A DNA stretch of 64,000 bases from Streptomyces sp. MH60 (GCF_002939385.1 NZ_MULI01000020.1:1-64000); one strand, 5' to 3'. Counted from the first letter of the stretch, positions 55,189 to 63,862 are shown. A program made the numbers and translations. Notes: generated by a model from the letters alone, not told the origin.

Positions 55189-57093
55189 GTGACGTCACGC
55201 TGGGCCGGCCCCCGGGACGGCGAGGAACCGGGCCACGACACGTCGGACGGGACGGACGGCGCGCCGGAGCCCGACTTCGCCCGCGCCGTCCTGCGCGCCC
55301 TGGGCGCCGGAGTCCTCACCCTCGGCCCCACCGCCCGGATCACCTCGGTGAACCCTTGGGCCGAGCACCTGCTGGGACGGTCGGAGCAGGAGATGCTCGG
55401 GCACGACGCGCACGACCTCCTGCACCGGCATGCCGACGGCAGCCCCGTGCCGCGCGAGCGCTGCGCACTGCGCCGCCCCCTGCACGGGGTGCCCGCCGAG
55501 GAGGGGAGCGACGAGTACTTCCAGCGGGCCGACGGCACCACGGTCCCCATCATCTGGGCCACCACCCCCTTGGTCCGCGGGGGACGGCAGGAAGGGCTGG
55601 TGCTCGTCTTCCACGACTTCAGCCTGCACCGCAGCGCCGCCGAGGAGACCCAGGCACGGACCACCGCCCTGGAGAACCTCACCGCCCAGTTGCACCTGGT
55701 CGCCGAGATCTCCACCGTGCTGGTCCCCACCGAGCGCACCTCCACCACCCTGCGCCGCCTCGTGCGGCTGCTGGTGCCGGAACTGGGCCAGTGGGCGGCG
55801 GTCGAGGTCTTCTCGGGCCAGTCGGACGTACTGGAGCGGGTGGCCGTCCGCAGCAGCGACCAGCCGGGCCGGGCCAGAGCACTGCGCGGACCCATGACCT
55901 CGCTGCCGGACCAGGCCCGCGCCGCGCTGACCCTGCTCCTCAAGGGCGACCGGCCCGTCCCGCTCGGCGCCGACCAGCTGTTCCACGACCCGGAGCACCC
56001 GCTCGCCGCCACCCACCGGGTGCTGTTCGAACGGCTCGGCGGCCACGCGGCCGTCGTCGTCCCCCTCCGCACCCGGCAGCGGTCCTACGGAATCCTGACC
56101 GTGGCCCGCGCCGGAGGGCGCCCCGCCCACACCGAGGCGGAGATCGCCCTGCTGGCCGACATCGGCCGCCGCGTCGGAATGGTCCTGGACAACGCCCGGC
56201 TGTACCACGAGCAGCAGAACGTCGCCGAGACCATGCAGCGCCAGCTCCTGACCCCGCTCCCGCAGGTCGACCACCTCCGGATGGCCGCCCGCTACTGGCC
56301 CGCCGAGAGCGCCATGGAGGTCGGGGGCGACTGGTACGACGCCTTCCTCCTCGGCGACGGCGTGATGGCCCTGGTCATCGGGGACGTGGTCGGACACGAC
56401 CTGCAGGCCGCCGCCCACATGGCCGAGGTCCGCAACATGCTGCGCGCCCTCGCCTGGGACCACCAGGAGCCGCCCAGCGTGATCATGCGCCGCCTGGACG
56501 AAGCCGTGACCAACACCAGCGACGCGCCCATGGCCACCCTCGTCTTCGCCCGCGTCGAAGGCGCCGAGGGCGGCCCCTGGCGGCTGCACTGGGTGAACGC
56601 CGGCCACCCACCGCCCCTGCTGGTCACACGGGACGGCGAGACGCGCTTCCTGGAGGGCGGCCACGGCCCGCTCATCGGCATGAGCGCCACCCTGCGCCTC
56701 GGCCTGAACTGGCCCGACACGCGTGAGGACCTCCCGCCGGAGAGCCTCCTGCTGCTCTACACCGACGGCCTGGTGGAGAGCCGGGACCTCCCCATCGACG
56801 TGGGCATGGACCAGCTCCGCCACCACGCCGGCGTACTCGCCCGGCGGGTGGACAGGTGGAACGTCGACGACTTCTGCGACGAACTGCTCGCGCGCATCGC
56901 GCCCCGCGGGGACGACGTCGCCCTGCTCGCCCTGCGGGTGCCCGCCGCCGGCATGGGCGCCCCCGGCGACACCGAGCCGCCTCCGCCGCCCCAGTCCGGG
57001 CAGAGCGAGGCCGCCCCCGACCGGGCCGCGCCCGGCTCGCGGCGCCAGGAGGCCGAGGTGGGGGACCCGACCCACACGGAGCCGGAGGAGTAG
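55189..57093 (+). CDS. PAS-GAF-PP2C phosphatase (SpoIIE/RsbU type)
   Basis: A 634-residue regulator. A PAS domain (about 30-140: GVLTLGPTARITSVNPWAEHLLGRSEQEMLG) and a GAF domain (about 165-315) precede a SpoIIE-type PP2C domain whose metal Asp residues are in EVGGDWYDAF, VIGDVVGHD, YTDGLVE and RGDDVALLALR. It should dephosphorylate a STAS anti-sigma antagonist in response to a signal. Start is GTG at 55189 or 55180 beside GGAAGG. The C-terminal 40 residues are a Pro/Glu-rich tail. An anti-sigma-like HATPase gene lies 1 kb away. Confidence 0.88.
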   Translation: MTSRWAGPRDGEEPGHDTSDGTDGAPEPDFARAVLRALGAGVLTLGPTARITSVNPWAEHLLGRSEQEMLGHDAHDLLHRHADGSPVPRERCALRRPLHGVPAEEGSDEYFQRADGTTVPIIWATTPLVRGGRQEGLVLVFHDFSLHRSAAEETQARTTALENLTAQLHLVAEISTVLVPTERTSTTLRRLVRLLVPELGQWAAVEVFSGQSDVLERVAVRSSDQPGRARALRGPMTSLPDQARAALTLLLKGDRPVPLGADQLFHDPEHPLAATHRVLFERLGGHAAVVVPLRTRQRSYGILTVARAGGRPAHTEAEIALLADIGRRVGMVLDNARLYHEQQNVAETMQRQLLTPLPQVDHLRMAARYWPAESAMEVGGDWYDAFLLGDGVMALVIGDVVGHDLQAAAHMAEVRNMLRALAWDHQEPPSVIMRRLDEAVTNTSDAPMATLVFARVEGAEGGPWRLHWVNAGHPPPLLVTRDGETRFLEGGHGPLIGMSATLRLGLNWPDTREDLPPESLLLLYTDGLVESRDLPIDVGMDQLRHHAGVLARRVDRWNVDDFCDELLARIAPRGDDVALLALRVPAAGMGAPGDTEPPPPPQSGQSEAAPDRAAPGSRRQEAEVGDPTHTEPEE

Positions 57094-57353
57094 CGGACCA
57101 GGGGCCGCGGGCGGGGGTGGCAGGCCGCCCCGGGGTGACACCCCGTCCGGACCGGCCCAACTCCGCAGCCGTCCGGGACCAGTTCACAGGCCCCGGGGAA
57201 GCGTTCCCGGCACCCGAACGGGCGGGGTGTTCACCCGGCTGAGCGCCTTGAGTGGTGCGAGACGGGCGGTGGGCTGACGGTGATTCACGTCGGGGCCGGG
57301 TCCCCTCAGCTGACGAAGCACCAGCTGCCCGGTCGTGACGGAAGGAACCTCAG

Positions 57354-57932
57354 ATGCGTTCTGCTCGCATGCTCCTGACCACGGCGGCGGCCTCGGCCGT
57401 CTTCGTCCTCGGCGCCCCCGGTGCCTACGCGGCGGCCGGTGGCGACTGGGACCACGACGACTCTTCCTACAGCAAGGAGCACGACAACGGAAGCAAGCAC
57501 GACGAGCCGCGCGGCGGAATGCACACCGGCGGTGGCGCGCTCGCCGCGGTGACCGAGGGCGACTGGGACCACGAGGACGCGTCCTCCGGCAAGGAGCACG
57601 ACAACGGAGGCAAGCACGAGGACGGAAGCAAGCACGACGAGCCGCGCGGCGGCATGCACACCGGCGGCGGTGCGCTGGCCGCGGTGAACGAGGGCGACTG
57701 GGACGGCGGCGGCCGCGAGTCCAAGGAAGGCGGCTCGCAGACCTACCGGCAGGACGAGGGCGAGAGCTCCCGGGGCGGCGGCGAGCACGAGAAGCCGCGC
57801 GGTGGCATGCACACCGGCGGTGGCGGCCTGGCCACGCCGACCACGACCGCCGGCGGGCTGGCCGTCCTGGCCGTCGCCGCGACCGGCCTCTACGCCGCCC
57901 GACGCAAGAAGTCGGCTCACGGAGTGGCTTAA
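57354..57932 (+). CDS. Secreted protein with three HTGGG motifs and a C-terminal anchor, putative sortase F substrate
   Basis: A 192-residue protein with signal peptide (1-27), then near-identical repeat units: GDWDH, a charged KEHDNG-KH segment and PRGGMHTGGGALA. The motif occurs at residues 52-64, 97-109 and 148-160; the third copy (GGLA) stands just before a TM helix (about 164-182) and RRKK tail, the layout of a cell-wall sorting signal. GGAAGG precedes the ATG. A class F sortase gene follows 112 bases downstream. The HTG core may be the recognised site in place of LPxTG; that is inference. The three copies would allow several cleavage points. Confidence 0.72.
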   Translation: MRSARMLLTTAAASAVFVLGAPGAYAAAGGDWDHDDSSYSKEHDNGSKHDEPRGGMHTGGGALAAVTEGDWDHEDASSGKEHDNGGKHEDGSKHDEPRGGMHTGGGALAAVNEGDWDGGGRESKEGGSQTYRQDEGESSRGGGEHEKPRGGMHTGGGGLATPTTTAGGLAVLAVAATGLYAARRKKSAHGVA

Positions 57933-58044
57933 GCCGTGCCGGGCGCGATAGCAGCCGGGCCGCCACCCAGGAACCACGGGGCGGCCCGGCTCGCCTCCCG
58001 CCCATCGTGTCCGCCCCCGCCGTGCTCCAGTGAGGTCGTCCCCG

Positions 58045-58725
58045 ATGTCAGTCCCCCCTTCCGCCCCCGCCCCGGCCGACGACGAGACGACGACCGGTCA
58101 GGGTTCCCGCTCCGGCCTGATGGTGCTGTGCGCCGTGGCCCTGCTGATCCTCGCGGTGAGCCTGGTCGGCGGCAACGACACGTCCGCCGACTCCGCCCGC
58201 CCCCCGCTGCCCGCCCACCCCGGCACGACCGCCTCGTCCGCGCCGCCCGCGACCGGCGCGGCGGACTCCGCCCTGCCCCGGTCGAAACCGGTGCGCCTGC
58301 GGATCCCCGAGATCTCGGTCGACGCGCCCTTCACCGACCTCGCCATCGGCGACAAGGGGCAGTTGCAGCCGCCGCCCGCCGGCGACACCAACCTCGTCGG
58401 CTGGTACGCCAAGGGCACCTCCCCGGGCGAGAGAGGCACCGCGATCATCGCCGGGCACGTGGACACGAAGACGTCGGCCGCCGTCTTCGCCCGCCTCGAC
58501 CAGCTCGACAAGGGCGACAAGTTCCGGGTCGAGCGCGCGGACGGGCGCGAGGCGACCTTCGTCGTCGACGACCTGGAGACCTTCGCCAAGGACGAGTTCC
58601 CCAGTGAACGCGTCTACGGCGACACCGACCGGCCCGAGGTACGGCTCATCACCTGTGCCGGCGACTACGACCACAAGGCCAAGGACTACACGGACAACCT
58701 GGTCGTCTTCGCGCACCTCGGCTGA
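58045..58725 (+). CDS. Class F sortase
   Basis: A 226-residue transpeptidase. One N-terminal TM helix (about 22-42) is followed by a Ser/Pro-rich spacer and the sortase barrel (86-226): RLRIPEISVDAPF, H138 in IIAGHVDTK and catalytic C204 in RLITCAGDYDH. The segment after the Cys is YTDNLVVFAHLG, and the usual catalytic Arg is not obvious there. ATG at 58045 has GAGG upstream; GTG at 58030 is possible. It directly follows the gene for the HTGGG protein, its probable substrate. Confidence 0.88.
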   Translation: MSVPPSAPAPADDETTTGQGSRSGLMVLCAVALLILAVSLVGGNDTSADSARPPLPAHPGTTASSAPPATGAADSALPRSKPVRLRIPEISVDAPFTDLAIGDKGQLQPPPAGDTNLVGWYAKGTSPGERGTAIIAGHVDTKTSAAVFARLDQLDKGDKFRVERADGREATFVVDDLETFAKDEFPSERVYGDTDRPEVRLITCAGDYDHKAKDYTDNLVVFAHLG

Positions 58726-58875
58726 GGCCGCGCCCCGGCCGGCCGCGGTGCCGGTCACCCGCGCAGTGCATCCCGGTCGCGCGCCGTCGGAGCCGGGCAC
58801 AGGATCGAGGCAAGCCGGCGTCGCATCACCGCGGCCGACGTTCAGTTCCGCCCCCGCGAAGGAGATGTGCGCAGG

Positions 58876-60027
58876 ATGACCACCACGTCCACCCCTGCTT
58901 CCGAACCGCTGACGCGACAGCTGTCGCACCAGGTCTCCCAGTCCGTGTTCGACGGCTCCCGCCTGCGGGTCGTCCTGCTGGTGGAGGTCTACGACGGAGC
59001 CCAGCAGCAGTTCCTCGAGACCTACGAGAACCTGCGCAGCCACGTCGAGTCCGTCCCCGGGCACATCGGCGAGCAGCTGTGCCAGTCCATCGAGAACCCC
59101 TCCCAGTGGCTCATCACCAGCGAGTGGGAGAGCGCGCCGCCGTTTCTGAACTGGGTGAGCAGCGAAGAGCACGTGCGGATGGTCAAGCCGCTGCACAGCT
59201 GTGTGCGGGACACCCGGTCGCTCCGTTTCCACGTGGTCCGCGAGACCGGCCGTCCGGCGGCGGGTGCCGATCCCTCCCGGGGCGGACTGCAGGCCGCGCC
59301 GCGCATCGGCGACGGCATCATCCGGCACGCGCTCACCTTCACGGTGAAACCGGGCGGTGAGGAGGCGGTCGGCAAGATCCTCGCCGACTACGCCTCGCCC
59401 GAGCCGCGGGTCGACGACACCACGCGACTGTGCCGCACGTCCCTGTTCCTGCACGGCAACCGGGTGGTGCGGGCGATCGAGGTGCGGGGCGACCTGCTCG
59501 CCGCGCTGCGGCACGTGGCCGAACAGCCCGAGGTGCGGGCCGTCGAGGAGGCCATCAACCCGTACCTGGAACAGGACCGGGACCTCGGCGACCCGGAGTC
59601 CGCCCGGGTGTTCTACACGCGGGCGGCGCTGCCCGCCGTCCACCACGTCACCGCGGGGGAGCAGCGGGGCGAGGCGCAGCGGCACGCGCTGTCGTACCCG
59701 GCCCGGCCGGGCTGCGGCATGCGGCTGGCCCAGCTGCTCGCCGAGCACGACGAGGCGGCGGCCAGGGATCCGCGCAGCCTCGTCCTGTGCAGCACCATCT
59801 TCCAGCGCGACGACGTCGTGGTGCGGCTGGTCGACGTACGCGGCGACCTCCACGACGGCGAACCCGCGGTGACCCTCGGTCTGCCGGACGCCGGCCGGGT
59901 GTCCGAGCTGACGACCCTGCTGGACGGCTTCACGGACGCCGGTTCCCCGACGGGCGGCGGACTCGTCCGCGCGCTGGAGGGCGCCCGGATGGAGCTGGTC
60001 ACCGACCGGCGCGCGCCGGACGCCTGA
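58876..60027 (+). CDS. SchA/CurD-type protein with an N-terminal monooxygenase-like domain
   Basis: A 383-residue protein of three ferredoxin-like units. Residues 28-125 (LRVVLLVEVYDGAQQQFLETYENLR, then WLITSEWES) look like an antibiotic biosynthesis monooxygenase domain; about 145-245 and 270-370 are two SchA/CurD-like repeats (ALTFTVKPGGEEAVGKIL, RHVAEQPEVRAVEEAINPYL, ALSYPARPG). SchA/CurD proteins belong to spore-pigment-type aromatic polyketide clusters. No PKS gene is present here. It converges with an O-methyltransferase-like gene across a strong terminator. Function: probable polyketide tailoring or folding, unproven. Confidence 0.8.
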   Translation: MTTTSTPASEPLTRQLSHQVSQSVFDGSRLRVVLLVEVYDGAQQQFLETYENLRSHVESVPGHIGEQLCQSIENPSQWLITSEWESAPPFLNWVSSEEHVRMVKPLHSCVRDTRSLRFHVVRETGRPAAGADPSRGGLQAAPRIGDGIIRHALTFTVKPGGEEAVGKILADYASPEPRVDDTTRLCRTSLFLHGNRVVRAIEVRGDLLAALRHVAEQPEVRAVEEAINPYLEQDRDLGDPESARVFYTRAALPAVHHVTAGEQRGEAQRHALSYPARPGCGMRLAQLLAEHDEAAARDPRSLVLCSTIFQRDDVVVRLVDVRGDLHDGEPAVTLGLPDAGRVSELTTLLDGFTDAGSPTGGGLVRALEGARMELVTDRRAPDA

Positions 60028-60039
60028 ACGGCCCGCACC

Positions 60040-60089
60040 CACGCGTCGGCCGCCGCACCGCCCAAGGGCGGTCCGGCGGCCGACGCGTG
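60040..60089. terminator. Bidirectional terminator between the SchA/CurD and methyltransferase-like genes
   Basis: Sixteen-base perfect arms (60040-60055 and 60074-60089) enclose a second stem ACCGCCC/GGGCGGT with an AA loop. It begins 12 bases after one stop and ends 17 before the other. Confidence 0.88.
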
Positions 60090-60106
60090 TGCGTGCGGGG
60101 GTCGGC

Positions 60107-61135
60107 TCACTCAGGCACGGTGCAGTCGAAGGCGTGCAGGTACGGGTTGACCGGGCGGATGTCGTCGATGACGAGTCCCGCCTCGGTCAGCCGGCCGACC
60201 ATGCTGTCGGTGGTGTGCTTGGCACCGCCGACGTTGAGGAGCAGCAGCAGGTCCATGGCGGTGCTGAAACGCATCGACGGTGTGTCGTCGACGAGGTTCT
60301 CGATGACGACGACCCGCGCCCCCGGGCCGCCCGCCGCCATGACGTTGCGCAGCGCGCGGGCGGTGCTGTCGTCGTCCCACTCCAGGATGTTCTTGATGAC
60401 GTACACGTCGGCCCGCACGGGGATGGCCTCGCGGCAGTCGCCCGGCACGATGCGGACGCGGTCCGCGAGCGCGCCGCCCTCGCGCAGCCGGGGGTCGGCG
60501 TTCTCCACCACCCGCGGCAGGTCGAGCAGGGTGCCCTGCATGGTCGGGTACTTCTCCAGCAGGCTCGCCACCACGTGTCCCTGGCCGCCGCCGATGTCGG
60601 CGACCGAGGTGCTCGCCGACAGGTCGAGGAGGGCGGCGACGTCCTGGGCGGACTGCCGGCTGGACGTCGTCATGGCACGGTTGAAGACCTCGGCCGACTG
60701 GGGCGCGTCCTCGTTGAGGTAGGTGAAGAACTCCTTGCCGTACAGGCCCTCGACGACGTTGGAGCCGGTGCGCACCGCCTCGTCGAGCAGGGGCCAGGCG
60801 TCCCAGGTCCACGGTTCGGTGCACCACAGGGTGATGTTGCGCAGGCTGTGCGGGTCGTCTTCGCGCAGCAGGCGGGACATGTCGGTGTGCGCGAAGGTCC
60901 CGTTCCGGTGCTCGGTGAAGACGCCGTAGCAGGTCAGGGCGCGCAGCAGTCGGCGCAGCGGCTTGGGCTCGGTCTTCACCGCGGCCGCGAGGTCCTCCAC
61001 GGCCATGGGGGTGTCGCCGAGGGCGTCGGCGACGCCGAGCCGTGCGGCCGCGCGGAGGGCGGCGGCACATGCCGCCCCGAACACGAGCTCCCTCAGCCGC
61101 ATGGGCGGGGGTGGGGCAGTCTGTGCGGTCGTCAT
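60107..61135 (-). CDS. O-methyltransferase-like protein lacking the usual catalytic histidine
   Basis: A 342-residue protein of the Methyltransf_2 fold: a helical dimerisation domain, then ADIGGGQGHVVASLLEKYP for SAM and VVENADPRLREGG. In most family members the catalytic base is the His of L-H-D-W-D-D; here the place reads L251-E-W-D-D, with no His. Some homologues without it (for example RdmB-type enzymes) do other chemistry such as hydroxylation. It faces the SchA/CurD gene, so both may modify the same aromatic polyketide made elsewhere. GAAGGAAGG precedes the ATG. Confidence 0.78.
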   Translation of the reverse strand: MTTAQTAPPPPMRLRELVFGAACAAALRAAARLGVADALGDTPMAVEDLAAAVKTEPKPLRRLLRALTCYGVFTEHRNGTFAHTDMSRLLREDDPHSLRNITLWCTEPWTWDAWPLLDEAVRTGSNVVEGLYGKEFFTYLNEDAPQSAEVFNRAMTTSSRQSAQDVAALLDLSASTSVADIGGGQGHVVASLLEKYPTMQGTLLDLPRVVENADPRLREGGALADRVRIVPGDCREAIPVRADVYVIKNILEWDDDSTARALRNVMAAGGPGARVVVIENLVDDTPSMRFSTAMDLLLLLNVGGAKHTTDSMVGRLTEAGLVIDDIRPVNPYLHAFDCTVPE

Positions 61136-61149
61136 GTGCCGCTTTCCTT

Positions 61150-61185
61150 CCTTCTTCGGTCCACGGGCCTTCTTCGGTCCACGGG
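61150..61185. repeat. Perfect tandem duplication of 18 bases
   Basis: The unit CCTTCTTCGGTCCACGGG occurs twice, head to tail, between the start of the methyltransferase-like gene and the end of the beta-helix gene. On the minus strand each copy contains a GAAGAAGG, the first near the ribosome site, so it looks like a recent duplication in the leader. Confidence 0.75.
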
Positions 61186-61199
61186 TGGTTACGGCCGGC

Positions 61200-62270
61200 T
61201 CAGCACAGGCCCGCGGGCTTGGAGGCGCCGCAGGTGTTGCCGCTGAAGGTGTTGCTCTTGCCGGTGTCGCCGGTCCCGGCGTTGACCAGGTCGGCGGGGG
61301 AGTTCGCGCTCAGCCGGTTGCCGTTGACCTCGTTCTTCGAGTTGGCGGCGCCCACCATGCTCGAGGCCAGGACGATGCCGCCGGACATCGATGACTTGCC
61401 CGAGTTGCCCTCGACCGTGTTGTCGGCGACCAGCACCTTCTCGACGCCGGTCAGCACGATGCCGGAGCCCTGGAGCGCCTCCAGCCGGTCGGTCTTCGGG
61501 CAGGACTTGTTGTTGCGCACGATGTGGTTGTCGCGCACGACCAGGTCACCGGCCTTGGGCGCGTTCTCGTCGCCGACGACGAACACACCGGCGCAGTTGC
61601 CGGTGATGTGGTTGCCCGCGACGGCGAGGTTGCGCAGGCGCCGGACGGTGACGCCGATCCGGTTGCCCTCGAGCCGGTTGTGCGCGACGAGGGTGCCCTC
61701 GGTGTCGGCGGCGCCCTCCTCGGTCTTGACCGTGTTGGCGAGGAAGACGCCCGCGTCGCCGTTGTCGCGGGCGGTGTTGCCGCGGATGATGCCGTGGACC
61801 GACCGCTCCTGGGCGATGCCCCAGACGCCGTTCTTCACCGCGTTCACGTTCCGGACCGTCAGCCCGTCGGTGGCCATCGAGAACACACCGGTACGGGTGA
61901 AGCCGGTCACCGTCAGGTCGGAGACGGTGATGCCCTTGACGTTCTCGTCCTTCGTGCCGATCACGCAGATGCCGTTGCCGCCCTCGGCGCACGTGTTGGC
62001 GGCCGCCTTCTTGGTGCTGGGCCTGATGACCGTGGAGCGGCCCATGCCCCGCAGGGTGAGACCGGGGGTGCTGACCTTCACGCTCTCGTGATAGGTGCCG
62101 GTGGTGACGAGAACGGTGTCACCAGCCTTGGCGGCGTCCACCGCCTTCTGGATCGATTCTCCGGGGTGGACCAGGTGGGTCCTGGGGACGGAGGACGCCG
62201 GGGCCGCGCCGAGCCCCGTCCCGATCATGGCTGCGGTGCACACCAGGTACACGACATGGCATTTCTTCAT
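61200..62270 (-). CDS. Secreted right-handed parallel beta-helix protein
   Basis: A 356-residue exported protein. Signal peptide about 1-28; then HPGESIQKAVDAAKAGDTVLVTTGTYHESVKV opens a pectate-lyase-like beta-helix with repeated rungs such as GVFLANT, NRLEGNRIGVTVRR, NHITGNCAGVFV and NTVEGNSGKSSMSGGIVL (NosD/PbH1 type). It ends with a pair of Cys residues. Such proteins bind or cut polysaccharides or help metal insertion; no catalytic set is evident. A 16-base palindrome sits 16 bases upstream of the ATG. Confidence 0.78.
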   Translation of the reverse strand: MKKCHVVYLVCTAAMIGTGLGAAPASSVPRTHLVHPGESIQKAVDAAKAGDTVLVTTGTYHESVKVSTPGLTLRGMGRSTVIRPSTKKAAANTCAEGGNGICVIGTKDENVKGITVSDLTVTGFTRTGVFSMATDGLTVRNVNAVKNGVWGIAQERSVHGIIRGNTARDNGDAGVFLANTVKTEEGAADTEGTLVAHNRLEGNRIGVTVRRLRNLAVAGNHITGNCAGVFVVGDENAPKAGDLVVRDNHIVRNNKSCPKTDRLEALQGSGIVLTGVEKVLVADNTVEGNSGKSSMSGGIVLASSMVGAANSKNEVNGNRLSANSPADLVNAGTGDTGKSNTFSGNTCGASKPAGLC

Positions 62271-62285
62271 ATTCCGAAAGATATG

Positions 62286-62301
62286 CCGGGAATATTCCCG
62301 G
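62286..62301. repeat. 16-base perfect palindrome upstream of the beta-helix gene
   Basis: CCGGGAATATTCCCGG is fully symmetrical and unusually A/T-rich in its centre for this genome. It lies between the divergent beta-helix and Mrr-like genes and may be an operator for one of them. Confidence 0.55.
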
Positions 62302-62414
62302 ACGGCTCGGATGAGCCATCCGACGGCGTGTCATGAACGAACGCTGAACGGGTGGTTCTTGGGCACAAGGCGTACGTGATCTTCATGTCGGCCACCCGGG
62401 AAGGAACGACCAAC

Positions 62415-63209
62415 GTGACCGTGCCTGAACGCCATGTCCGTGGCGGACGTGTGAGGCGTCGCTTCGACCTCCGGGCGACGACCGTGACGTTCGCCCTCGC
62501 CGCCGTCGCCCTGGTCCTGGTGGGATGGGTCGTGCGCATGGCGTTCGACGTGGCGCAGCGGCGGCCGGCCTGGGTGTTCGTCCTGGTGCTCGGTGTGGTC
62601 ACGGCCGCCCTCCTGCGCCGGAGCGCGCGGAGACGGGGCTCCGCCGCGCGGGCGGCCCTTCGTACCACGGACGCCTTGGCGGCGGCCACGGCGACGGCGC
62701 TCGACGAACTGGAGCAGGGGCGCGCGGCGGAAGGGAGGGAGCACGCGTGCGCCGAGGAGGCCACCGTGGTGGTCCGCGCCGAGCACGAGGAGCTCAGCCC
62801 CGACGAGTTCGAGGAGGCGATAGCGGACCTGTGCAGGCGCGACGGCTGCACCGAGGTCGAGGTCGTGGGCGGGGCGGGCGATCTCGGCGCCGACGTGCTG
62901 GCGGTGGCTCCCGACGGCCGGCGGGTCGTCATCCAGTGCAAGCGCTACGGCGACGACAACAAAGTCGGCTCCCAGGACCTCCAGCGCTTCGGCGGCACCT
63001 GCTACACCGTGCACGGGGCCGACGTGGCGGTCCTCGTCACCAGCAGCGACTTCACCACACCGGCCGCCGACTACGCCGAGTGGTGCGGCATAGTCTGCGT
63101 GAACGAGGAGCAGCTGCGCGACTGGTGCGAGGGCGGGGGACCGGCGCCCTGGGAGCAGCTTCCACCGGAGGGGAACGGGACGGAGCCGTCCGGGCGGGCC
63201 TTGTGGTGA
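62415..63209 (+). CDS. Membrane-anchored Mrr-type restriction endonuclease domain protein
   Basis: A 264-residue protein with two TM helices near the N-terminus (about 22-42 and 52-68), a charged linker and a C-terminal Mrr_cat domain: LSPDEFEEAIADLCRRDG, GGAGDLGADVLA (D160) and VVIQCKRYGDDNKVGSQDLQRF (Q174-x-K176), the D-QxK nuclease core. Such membrane-tethered Mrr-like proteins are common in actinobacteria and their targets are unknown. GTG at 62415 has AAGGA at the right distance; an ATG at 62385 lacks one. No modification gene is nearby. Confidence 0.82.
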   Translation: MTVPERHVRGGRVRRRFDLRATTVTFALAAVALVLVGWVVRMAFDVAQRRPAWVFVLVLGVVTAALLRRSARRRGSAARAALRTTDALAAATATALDELEQGRAAEGREHACAEEATVVVRAEHEELSPDEFEEAIADLCRRDGCTEVEVVGGAGDLGADVLAVAPDGRRVVIQCKRYGDDNKVGSQDLQRFGGTCYTVHGADVAVLVTSSDFTTPAADYAEWCGIVCVNEEQLRDWCEGGGPAPWEQLPPEGNGTEPSGRALW

Positions 63210-63283
63210 GACGGGCGGCCCACCGACCCGCGATCGGCGGGTGGAGAGGGGTTTCACCGCCGTCCGGTGGCAACCTGTGCGGC

Positions 63284-63820
63284 ATGGGCAAGACCGCACT
63301 GATCGTCATCGACATGATCAACACCTACGACCACCAGGACGCCGAGTTCCTGATCCCCGCCGTGGAATCCGTGCTGCCGAACGTGACCGGCCTGCTGGAC
63401 CGGGCCAGGCGGCAGGGCGTCCCCGTGATCTACGTCAACGACAACTTCGGGGAGTGGCGCTCGCACCACGGCGAGATCCTCGACAAGGCCCTCTCCGGGC
63501 CGCACTCCCGGCTCGTCGAGCCGCTGAAGCCGGACGAGTCCTCCCTCTTCGTGGTCAAGGCACGCCATTCGGTGTTCTTCGAGACCCCGCTGACCTATCT
63601 GCTGCACCAGCAGGGGATCGACCGGCTCGTGCTGTGCGGGCAGGTGACCGAGCAGTGCGTGCTCTACTCGGCGCTGGACGCCCACATCCGCCATCTGCAA
63701 GTCATCGTTCCGCGTGACGCGGTAGCCCACATCCACGCCGACCTGGCGGACGCGGCGCTGCGCATGATGGAGCGGAACATGGGCGCCCGGGTGTGCGACA
63801 GCGGCGAGTTGTGGACGTGA
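63284..63820 (+). CDS. Isochorismatase-family cysteine hydrolase
   Basis: A 178-residue hydrolase. The triad is D10 in ALIVIDMINTYD, K92 in VVKARHSVFFETPL and C125 in VLCGQVTEQCVLYSAL. This is the isochorismatase/nicotinamidase fold; the exact substrate is not fixed by these motifs. Length fits the family. The ribosome site is weak. It follows the Mrr-like gene by 74 bases on the same strand. Confidence 0.85.
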   Translation: MGKTALIVIDMINTYDHQDAEFLIPAVESVLPNVTGLLDRARRQGVPVIYVNDNFGEWRSHHGEILDKALSGPHSRLVEPLKPDESSLFVVKARHSVFFETPLTYLLHQQGIDRLVLCGQVTEQCVLYSALDAHIRHLQVIVPRDAVAHIHADLADAALRMMERNMGARVCDSGELWT

Positions 63821-63862
63821 GACGCCTCGCCGCCGCGCCGTGGGCGGGGCACGCGCCGGGTG

